DNA of 46,042 bases from DASUXY01 sp036377675 (GTDB lineage Bacteria; Bacillota; Bacilli; Bacillales; Amphibacillaceae), in the NCBI GenBank assembly GCA_036377675.1, contig DASUXY010000046.1, forward strand, positions 1-46,042, read 5' to 3'. Positions within the stretch are counted from its first letter, which is position 1, and each line of letters opens with the position of its first letter. The notes below the pieces were generated by a model. The model was not told the origin of the DNA and did no database searches. It saw only the letters and a program-made list of their open reading frames with translations. Of the stretch, positions 1 to 6,836 are shown one piece after another. Position numbers and translations under genes: made by a program.

Positions 1-195
1 TTTCGCCATTCTCTTACCATTGGATCAAGTTCGGCAGTTAATTGAGAAACAAATGACTTAGAAATAGATGTGCCACAAAGCTTTTCAACTACGTTAGATA
101 CTTTTCGTGTGGATACACCTGATACGTACATTTCTAACATATTGAATTAGATTTTGTATTTCTGGTGTTTTCAATGTAAAATGTAGGTGAGTCAT
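1..195 (-). pseudogene. IS256-family transposase, N-terminal fragment with internal deletion
   Basis: On the minus strand an ATG at 195, preceded by an AGGAGG site near 206-211, encodes MTHLHFTLKTPEIQNLIQY, the usual N-terminus of Mutator/IS256 transposases. At about base 140 the reading jumps to another frame giving MLEMYVSGVSTRKVSNVVEK, which in intact relatives lies roughly 100 residues further on. The fragment continues to the window edge (residues ending DPMVREW). So an internal deletion with a frame change has removed the segment between. The gene cannot make a working transposase. Family assignment rests on remembered sequence similarity. Confidence 0.7.
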
Positions 196-298
196 CTTGA
201 TCTGCCTCCTGGTAAAGTTTTTAGTGGTTTAAAAACATTGTACCGTAAAGGCGATCAGATGGCCTATTCTTTTTACACAATTATATGGACTCTATCGT
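1..298 (-). mobile_element. IS256-family element remnant, one end
   Basis: The segment holds the 5' part of a reverse-strand transposase plus the outer end of the element. Bases 263-298, read on the minus strand, resemble the outer ends I remember from Bacillaceae IS256-type elements. The matching other end lies outside the window, so completeness cannot be judged. The boundary at about 298 is an estimate. Confidence 0.55.
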
Positions 299-303
299 CC
301 TTT

Positions 304-621
304 TTAAGATGATGAGATCATAACTTTAGTTTTATTTTCATTTTCCCATTGATATACAGTTCTTGTGCCGTTTTTTAATTCTAAAACAACTTCATAATTG
401 AAAGGGTAAACACCATCAGAATGTTTAATTACATAAATTTCTTTTATATCCTTCTTAGGAACAACTTGTTTTTCAGTTATATCAAATATTACTGCTGCTA
501 AGAGTTCTTCCCTTTCTTCACGTTCTCCCAAGCTATAATTGTTGTACACTAGTTTAGCTGTAATGATGCCTAATATTAAACTTATTGCTATAAAAATAAA
601 TAGAATATTCTTATATTTAAT
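304..621 (-). CDS. small single-pass membrane protein, unknown function, possible ATT start
   Basis: The clear reading frame is 81 codons from GTG at 549, but it stays open upstream to a strong GGAGGG site at 628-633. No ATG, GTG or TTG lies between, only ATT codons at 627, 624 and 621. ATT at 621 is 7 bases from GGAGG. Starting there gives about 105 residues with an N-terminal hydrophobic helix (ILFIFIAISLILGIITA) followed by a soluble part rich in charged residues. The size and layout vaguely recall DUF3139-like proteins, which is a guess. It reads away from the neighbouring hydrolase pseudogene, with the two 5' ends only about 50 bp apart. Function unknown. If ATT is not used, the gene may be broken. 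Confidence 0.4.
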   Translation of the reverse strand: MKYKNILFIFIAISLILGIITAKLVYNNYSLGEREEREELLAAVIFDITEKQVVPKKDIKEIYVIKHSDGVYPFNYEVVLELKNGTRTVYQWENENKTKVMISSS

Positions 622-671
622 AATAATCCCTCCTTTTTATAGTATTATAACATTATAAAAGAAAAAAGGAG

Positions 672-1380
672 TTGACAAACAAACTGACGAAAAAACTAAT
701 TATTGTTGTTTCACTGTTTTTGGCTGCTTTTTTATTTAGTGCTTCTTCAGTCTTCACAAGTGATGGGGAAAGAGGTAATTTAACTCAAGAAAGCTTAGAA
801 TTAGATCGAGAGATTGAAAAATTATTGGAGGACATTCCTGATCTAGAAGCTCCAGTAGAAGAAAATGAAATACGTCAATTTATGAAAGCGCCTTCTTATA
901 AACCAAGAGCTGGGGATATTTTATACACACCAAGTACGCAATGCAAAAAAAAACAAAAAAATATGTAAGGGAATAACTGGACATGTAGGTATAGTTAGTC
1001 CCACTGGAAAATATGTTTATCATATAAGAGGTCCGAAGTCTAAGTCAACATCAATAAAAAAATCAACATGGTTTAAGAACTATAAAAAAACAATTATTAT
1101 TAGACCAAAAAGTAAAAGTAAAGGGCAAAAAGCAGCTAAATGGGGTTATAACCATTATATTAAAAAAGGTTCTAAAGGTAAGAAAAAAAGTTATAGAGTA
1201 ACTTTTAGAAGATCAGTTAATTTAAAAACAACTTATTGCAGCCTTATCCCATGGCAAGGATATGCAAAAGGAGCTAATCACTATATGGGTGGCGAATATA
1301 GTGGTTATATGCTTCCGCAATATTTTGTTGTGGATGCAAAATTTTATGGCATGAACATATACGGAAAAGTAGGATATTAA
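672..1380 (+). pseudogene. papain-like (C92/YycO-type) cysteine hydrolase, frameshifted in a poly-A tract
   Basis: Frame one (672-968) starts at TTG, or possibly CTG at 684. It encodes a signal-peptide-like N-terminus (KKLIIVVSLFLAAFLFSASS), an acidic linker and the motif AGDILYTP. It then runs into TAA just after an A9-C-A7 tract at 945-961. Removing one base in that tract restores a frame to 1380 with GHVGIVSP, YVYHIRGP and, near the end, YCSLIPWQGYAKGAN. These are the His and Cys motifs of permuted NlpC/P60 (YiiX/YycO, C92) hydrolases. An intact protein would be about 235 residues and exported. The lesion is a single extra A, so it could be a true mutation, a sequencing error or a slippage site. 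The SD (AAGGAG, 666-671) abuts the TTG, which makes the start uncertain. Confidence 0.6.
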
Positions 1381-1550
1381 CATTTCATCTAAAGATAAGT
1401 AGATAAGTACTGCAACTTGTGGTACTCGTTTTTTTGTCCGACTTTTGTCGCTAATGTATTTCATTATAAACCTCCTCGTATAATATGTTTAGGCTTAAAT
1501 ATTTGCCTAATTATTATCAATTTTTTTATAGAAAATTTGAATATAACCCC

Positions 1551-1680
1551 GTTACCTTTCACTACTGGCGGACGCTTTCCGCGGGCATGGCTTGAGCCTC
1601 CTCGGAAGAAGTGCACTTCCTGCGGGGTCTCAAGACCCATGCTATTCCCGCAGGAGTCGCCGCCATCCGTTCCAGGTAAC
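1551..1680. repeat. dispersed inverted-repeat element, about 130 bp
   Basis: Outer arms GTTACCT (1551-1557) and AGGTAAC (1674-1680) are exact inverse complements. Inside, GGCGGACGC...GCATGGCTTGAG (1567-1595) pairs imperfectly with the stretch from TCAAGACCCATGC to GTCGCCGCC (1629-1664). The element is much richer in GC than its surroundings. It resembles a stem-loop repeat that I recall from intergenic regions of many Bacillaceae (the phrase GCGGGGTCTCAAG is typical). No coding capacity is credible. Function unknown. Confidence 0.6.
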
Positions 1681-1699
1681 TTCAACTTGCGGTAAAATC

Positions 1700-1977
1700 A
1701 TATACTAATAGATATGTCAAAACCCTTGGACGTTCCGTGATGTTCCTAGATAATGGTCTTAAGGATCATTTGGGACAATTCTTATCCTCCTTGCGGATTT
1801 TAACCGCATTAGATAGACTGTTTCCCAGTGTGCGTTTCGACCTTCAAACACGCAGGCTGTACACCTTGATTTTTGAACCTAGATGTTAGTAGCTCTAGGG
1901 CGGCATTCAATGCAAGGATAGTACTCATACACGAGGCTGCTGATCAACGTTCACACTAGGGATATCCCGGAGTGTCC
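1700..1977 (+). ncRNA. non-coding left end of the IS110 element, candidate bridge-RNA region
   Basis: About 280 bp with no credible reading frame separate the 1551-1680 repeat from the first recognisable transposase codons. IS110-group elements carry a long non-coding left end that is transcribed as a bridge RNA guiding target and donor recognition. Local hairpins are visible, for example TGCGTTT (1830-1836) against AAACACGCA and AGGAT against ATCCT near 1760-1790. The transposase is dead, so this would be a fossil. Boundaries and folding are inferred, not computed. Confidence 0.3.
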
Positions 1978-3197
1978 AAGATTTAGGTTCCAATGATTCT
2001 AAATCGAAAGGAGTGTTAAATGGTGAAGGAGATAAGTTGAGTTCCTTCACTGTTGAAAATGACTTACCTGGTGCTACAAATTAAGAGATGAAATCATTCA
2101 GGCTGTTCAAGGTGAATCTGTTAGTGAACTGCGCATTGGCCTTGAATCGACAAGTGTGTATAGTTTTCATCCATCCATGTTTTTACACAATGATGAATTC
2201 ATTCAGGCACTTGGTGGTCAAGTGTTTGTCATGAATCCAAAACAAATAGCGAACTTCAAAAAAAGCTATAGTGACATGGATAAGACAGATGAAATTGATG
2301 CCTTCGTCATCGCTGATTATATGCGATTTGGACGTCTCCCTATGTCAGTTGTAAAGGAAGAACAATATGTTGCACTTCAGCAATTAACACGTGCACGTTA
2401 CCAAATTGTTCGGCAAATTACGCAAGAGAAACAACGGTTTCTCCAATATTTAAGCTATAAATGCAATACCTTTACAGAAGATGTAGAATCATCTGTGTTT
2501 GGTAAAGCAATGATGGATCTTTTTCTTGAGTGCTATAGCCTTGAAGAACTTTCGCAAATGTCTTTAGAAGATTTAGCTGATTACTTGCGAGTCAAGGGAA
2601 GAAATAGATTCCCAGACGCCAAACAAGTAGCCAAATCAATTCAAAAAGCAGCCCGTTCCTCTTACCGATTGGACAAAGTCGTTGAAGATTCTATCGATGC
2701 CATTTTAGCCACCTCCATCACGTTAATTCGTACATTTGAAAAACAAATTAAGGATCTTGATAAAACCATCGAAAAAATCATGAAAGGTGTGCCACAAACC
2801 CTACAAACGATACCCGGTATTGGAGACCCGTATTTACAGCTGGAATTATCGCCGAAATCGGCCAAATTTGAACGTTTTGACAGCGAAGAGAAAATAGCTA
2901 AATACGCTGGTCTTTATTGGCGAAAACACTAATCCGGTCGCTTTACGACAGATGTAACATCTTTATCGCGTAATGGCAATCAGTATCTCCGTTATTACCT
3001 TTGAAGCCGCCAACTCGGTAAGAAGGCAGATTCCTTAGTATAGTGATTATTACGCTAAAAAGTATCAAGAAGTACCCAAGCATCAACATAAAAGAGCTCT
3101 CGTCTTAACTGCAAGAAAATTTGTGCGTTTGGTGGAAACGCTACTACGCAAAAACCAAATTTACACGCCTAAAAGGGGCGTTACATATGAAGCATAA
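1978..3197 (+). pseudogene. IS110-family transposase (DEDD recombinase), decayed
   Basis: Piecing frames together gives a near full-length IS110 recombinase. The N-terminus reads DLGSNDSKSKGVL (from about 1979). After a one-base deletion near 2080 comes GLESTSVYSFHP, then DKTDEIDAFVIADYMRFGR (the DEDD RuvC-like residues), a helical middle, QTIPGIG, KYAGLYW, SGRFTTD, RNGNQYLRYYL and a C-terminus ending about 3197. Lesions seen: no start codon in frame, the shift near 2080, two compensating shifts around 2825-2870 that garble the segment after PGIG, a CAA-to-TAA stop at 2930, another shift near 3001 and a further in-frame stop near 3040. The longest open part is 2156-2932. The element is inactive. 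Its right end is not identifiable. Confidence 0.8.
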
Positions 3198-3659
3198 ATA
3201 GCTTCAAAACCCTTTTAATAAATACCATTAAATTACATTTAGTTACTGGTTTAGCTTAGAATTGTCTTTTTTAAGCTAATTGCACCTTGATAATCAAATA
3301 ATTATTTATTTTGTTCTTGACATCTTACCGCAGGTCTATTCGTTAATAATATAAAAAGGCTTAAAAGTGACGTTACGCCATCTTAATATACTGATGATGA
3401 CATCGATTCGCTTTGTTCAAAAACGCAGGGTGCTCGATATTGTGAAGATTTCGAAAAGAGCCTTTTTTGTTGAATGTCATTCGTCAGTATGAGTGGAAAC
3501 TGTTTATTGGTCTGGATGAATCATAGCAGCTCGAGTTCGTTACACTTTCTTAGATAAAGGGTAATTGTGAACGAATGATGAACAATATCCTTTATTCTTG
3601 TACTTTGCTATAGAAATTTGTAAACTATGAGTACATGGGCTACTCATGGATTACTAGGA
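3198..3659. other. 460-bp non-coding stretch, no gene recognised
   Basis: AT-rich DNA between the IS110 remnant and the terminator. No frame with a ribosome site and family motif is visible on either strand. Reverse-strand bases 3380-3450 translate to a short transposase-like tail (NKANRCHHQYIKMA), too short to assign. Confidence 0.4.
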
Positions 3660-3660
3660 C

Positions 3661-3700
3661 AAAAAAAGAAGCTGACTCGATCGAGTCAGCTTCTTTTTTT
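3661..3700. terminator. strong bidirectional intrinsic terminator
   Basis: A perfect stem GAAGCTGACTCGATCGAGTCAGCTTC is flanked by seven A on the left and seven T on the right, so it can stop transcription from both sides. It ends the reverse-strand penicillin-binding protein gene (stop at 3761) and shields it from the mobile-element debris. Confidence 0.9.
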
Positions 3701-3760
3701 AATGTAAAGGAAAGATCATATGCACAGAAACATCGTCGTAGTGGATTCATGTCAATCTTT

Positions 3761-5779
3761 TTACGGTTCCTCTTGTAAAAAAAGTTCAAACCATTTTTTA
3801 AAGAGACCTCGTTCGTCTTCGGAGTGGGGTTCGTGAACATGATCTGTACAATATTGTGTAGGAACATCTCCGACTTCAAAATACATCACTCGGCTCGACG
3901 GACAATAAGGAGTAGCACGTTTACCAGTATCCGGATCAATGGGAACCCCGACAACTCCTTCAGGTACCTTAAAGTAGTTTTTATCTGCCTGTTGTTCATG
4001 GACGCCTTCCATAAAATCGGCCCAAATGTCTTTTGCATAGGAGAGTTCACGGACAATTGTAATCGGGCGATTATCATCATAACCTGTCCAAATACCAGTG
4101 ACGAGAGAAGGGCTGTATCCTATCATCCAACTATCGGATGTCGTCGTTCCAGACTTCCCAGCGTATGTCCGTGTGAGCTTATCTGTAATGGGAGAGCCGG
4201 TCACCTCCATATATCCATTTAACTCAGGGTCGAACATGCCGGTCATAAGGTCGGTTAAAATAAATGTTTTTTTACGATCTAATACATTCTTTCCGGTAGA
4301 ACGTTTCCGTTTAAAAATCGTTTTTCCCTCATAGTTTACGATTTTTTCAATCGTATATGGTCGGATATCTAAGCCACCATTTGCTAACATCGCATATCCT
4401 TTGACCATTTCTTCGACGGATACAGCCGCCGTTCCTAACGCAAGGGAAGCGACGGGTGGGACGTCACTTGATATGCCAAATTTTTTAGCCGTTTGTGCGA
4501 GTCTTTCTGGTCCTAAATACAAATGTGTTTTCACCGCATAGATGTTATCAGATAATGCTATTGCTTGTGCTAACGTAATCGGTTTATGTGCATAATAACC
4601 GTTATAATTGTCGGGTTGATACGTTTGGCCGTTTGCTAATGTGAAAGCGGTCGGTTCACTTTTAATCATTGTTCGAGCATTGTAACCTTTTTCTAAGGCG
4701 GCATAATATAAGAACGGTTTAAAAGTCGAACCTGGCAATCGTTTCGCATGAAGGGCTCGATTAAATGGACTCGTTTCATAATTTTTTCCTCCAACTAATG
4801 CTCGAATTGCCCCATTCGATGGATTTAGAGCTATGGCACCGATTTCGAGATCACTTCCAGGGTCGATGACTGTTTTAATCTGATTTTCTAACAACTTTTG
4901 TTGGTCGACATCTAATGTTGTATAGATGTCATATCCACCCGAACGAATCGATTCGACATCCATTTGTAAAATTTCAGTAGCTTCTTGTAAAACGGCATCT
5001 TGAAAATACGGCCCGAGCAACTGTTGTTTCGGCCGAAAGGATGGTGAATAAGCTACTATTTCACGGGTTGCTAAAAAGTGGTCTCGCTCACGAATAGATT
5101 GTTGCTGTAGCATGACGTTTAAAATGTGTTTCTGACGTCGTTTCGCCCGTATTGGTTCATCGATTGGTGAGTAGTATGTAGGACTTTTCGGAATGCCAGC
5201 GAGCATAGCGGACTCCGCAAGCGTAAGTGATTGTGCTGATTTATTGAAATAATAGTTGCTAGCAGCTTCAATTCCGTAAGCACCGTGCCCGTAATAAATC
5301 GTATTTAAATAGCCTTCTAAAATTTCTTCCTTTTTATAAAACATTTCTAATCGCACAGCATAAAACGCTTCTTTTAATTTTCGTGTCCACGTTTTTTCAT
5401 GGGTTAAATAAAGGTTTCGGGCATATTGTTGCGTCAATGTGCTTCCGCCTTCTTTTAAAGACATTGTTGAGAGGTTTGTTAAGCCCGCTTTGATCAGTCG
5501 TTTAAAATCAAGTCCTTTATGTTGGAAAAAACGTTGATCTTCGACGAAAATAGTTGCATCAATGAGTTGTGGTGATATTTCATCTAATGAAATCCATTGT
5601 CTATTTTCCGTTCCGCGTTCTTCGCCGAAAATTTCCCCTTGTGCACTATAAAATGTTGTGTTTTTCTCACTTGTTAAACTTGGAGCTCCTAGCAAAAAGG
5701 CAACAAAATATACAGTAGCAATGCATAAGCTAGTGAGAATACATAAACCTATGGACAGTTTGAACAATATTTTTTTCAT
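3761..5779 (-). CDS. pbpG: class A penicillin-binding protein (PbpG-like transglycosylase/transpeptidase)
   Basis: Bifunctional peptidoglycan polymerase of 672 residues, anchored by one N-terminal helix (about 5-32) with the rest outside the membrane. The GT51 transglycosylase domain (about 50-230) shows VEDQRFFQHKG with catalytic Glu80 and GGSTLTQQ (111-118). The transpeptidase domain (about 315-640) shows PGSTFKPF with Ser351 and Lys354, SDN (410-412) and KSGTT (542-546). Length fits B. subtilis PbpG (PBP2d), which acts with PbpF in spore peptidoglycan synthesis. Position supports pbpG, since it stands divergent to the spe/ywiB/argS side as in B. subtilis, although speE-speB are absent here. 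The ATG at 5779 begins with a proper membrane anchor. It is divergent from ywiB. PbpF/PBP1A-type paralogues are the alternative name. Confidence 0.85.
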   Translation of the reverse strand: MKKILFKLSIGLCILTSLCIATVYFVAFLLGAPSLTSEKNTTFYSAQGEIFGEERGTENRQWISLDEISPQLIDATIFVEDQRFFQHKGLDFKRLIKAGLTNLSTMSLKEGGSTLTQQYARNLYLTHEKTWTRKLKEAFYAVRLEMFYKKEEILEGYLNTIYYGHGAYGIEAASNYYFNKSAQSLTLAESAMLAGIPKSPTYYSPIDEPIRAKRRQKHILNVMLQQQSIRERDHFLATREIVAYSPSFRPKQQLLGPYFQDAVLQEATEILQMDVESIRSGGYDIYTTLDVDQQKLLENQIKTVIDPGSDLEIGAIALNPSNGAIRALVGGKNYETSPFNRALHAKRLPGSTFKPFLYYAALEKGYNARTMIKSEPTAFTLANGQTYQPDNYNGYYAHKPITLAQAIALSDNIYAVKTHLYLGPERLAQTAKKFGISSDVPPVASLALGTAAVSVEEMVKGYAMLANGGLDIRPYTIEKIVNYEGKTIFKRKRSTGKNVLDRKKTFILTDLMTGMFDPELNGYMEVTGSPITDKLTRTYAGKSGTTTSDSWMIGYSPSLVTGIWTGYDDNRPITIVRELSYAKDIWADFMEGVHEQQADKNYFKVPEGVVGVPIDPDTGKRATPYCPSSRVMYFEVGDVPTQYCTDHVHEPHSEDERGLFKKWFELFLQEEP

Positions 5780-6148
5780 TTGAATACCTCGATTTACATG
5801 TCATGTACGTATCATTATTGGAAAAATGATTGAAAAATAAACTTCTTTTACGAAATGACGATGCAAAAAGGACCCTTTTACGAAGGTGACTAGAAATGGA
5901 TGGCTGAAAAATGGTATGCTAAGAAGAAAATGCTATTTGTATAACGGTCTATGGGGTAGATACGAGTTATAGGTATGGTTATTCGTGTTTTAATCGACAA
6001 TGGGCCTTTAAGACATGCGAAATGACGATTTTAATCAGGCGCTATGAACCGTTTATAGCGTTATGTTTTGGATTTAAACAGCCGTTCAAAAAAAGGGGAG
6101 GATTTCTTTTGTGTGGGACAAATTCGTGTTCAAAGGAGGGAACAGACT
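5780..6148. other. divergent intergenic region between pbpG and ywiB
   Basis: No gene recognised. It must hold the promoters of both genes. A short hairpin, CGCTAT...ATAGCG (about 6041-6062), lies upstream of ywiB. In B. subtilis speE and speB lie in this interval; neither is present here. Confidence 0.4.
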
Positions 6149-6580
6149 GTGAGCGAAAGTATTTGGATTAAACTGCATACGACCATTGATGATGGTGGTG
6201 AGAAGGAATATCACGTAACGACACAGTCGGGAATCATTTATAGACGAAATAATATGCACGTTCTCATGTTTGAAGAGCAGTTAGGACACGATGAAACCGT
6301 TAAAAATTTAATTACGATTGTACCAGAAAAGGAGCACGTGTCGATTAAACGATCGGGATCAGTGTCAATGAACCAAAAATTTATTAAACATCAATTGACA
6401 GAAAACGTCTTCCAACATCCACACGGAAGTTTTCACATGGAAACATTTACAAAAACAATGGATTACCAATTAACAGCTAGCAAATCGAAATTAAATATTG
6501 AGTATACCGTTAAATTAAATGGACAAAAAGAAAGAAACCATTCTCTCTCATTAGTGTATAAACTACAAAATCCGTCTTAA
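6149..6580 (+). CDS. ywiB: DUF1934 beta-barrel protein YwiB
   Basis: Small cytoplasmic protein of 143 residues in the DUF1934 (YwiB) family, predicted to form a lipocalin-like beta-barrel, function unknown. Seen: TIDDGGEKEYHVTTQSG, then a Tyr-rich strand, VSIKRSGSVSMNQKFI and a C-terminal strand ending HSLSLVYKLQ, in the same order as B. subtilis YwiB. The frame is open further upstream (to 6068), but GTG at 6149 is preceded by AAAGGAGG (6132-6139) at proper spacing and gives the family length. In B. subtilis and relatives ywiB directly precedes argS. Here argS is missing and the gene ends in its own terminator, so it is monocistronic. Confidence 0.85.
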   Translation: MSESIWIKLHTTIDDGGEKEYHVTTQSGIIYRRNNMHVLMFEEQLGHDETVKNLITIVPEKEHVSIKRSGSVSMNQKFIKHQLTENVFQHPHGSFHMETFTKTMDYQLTASKSKLNIEYTVKLNGQKERNHSLSLVYKLQNPS

Positions 6581-6598
6581 AAGGGTTGTTTTCATCCT

Positions 6599-6650
6599 CC
6601 CATAAAGAAGATTTTATATGTTGATAAATTTCTTCTTTATGGGCATTTTA
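6599..6650 (+). terminator. intrinsic terminator of ywiB
   Basis: CCCATAAAGAAGA (6599-6611) pairs with TCTTCTTTATGGG (6631-6643), followed by CATTTTAC. The stem is 13 bp with a loop of 19. The T-tract is weak. Confidence 0.7.
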
Positions 6651-6694
6651 CAGTCGTCCGAACCGAATTTTTAGTTGTTTTTTGTAAAAAGATG

Positions 6695-6723
6695 TTGACT
6701 GAATGATCATTCATCGTTAAAGT
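6695..6723 (+). promoter_or_regulatory. fadF promoter with overlapping FadR-like operator
   Basis: A -35 TTGACT (6695-6700), 17-bp spacer and -10 TAAAGT (6718-6723) precede fadF. The 14-bp perfect palindrome TGAATGATCATTCA (6700-6713) covers the -35 end and spacer. Its half-sites equal those of the B. subtilis FadR (YsiA) box TGAATGAN4TCATTCA, but the 4-bp centre is missing, so the regulator may be a related TetR protein such as the one encoded at 14178. Confidence 0.5.
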
Positions 6724-6836
6724 AGTAGTAGTATATTTTTTCGGAAGGCCCATATAGAGCTTATTTACTAATTTTTCCGAAAAAATGCAATCGTTATCAT
6801 CTTTGACTATAATAATACAAAAGGGGGATCAAGCGA

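Noticed and set aside
1417..1695. Overlapping short frames on both strands at 1417-1695
   Set aside because: Both cross the inverted-repeat element and have no ribosome site or homology.
3380..3450. Possible transposase tail on the minus strand
   Set aside because: Only about 15 suggestive residues (NKANRCHHQYIKMA); too little to assign a family.
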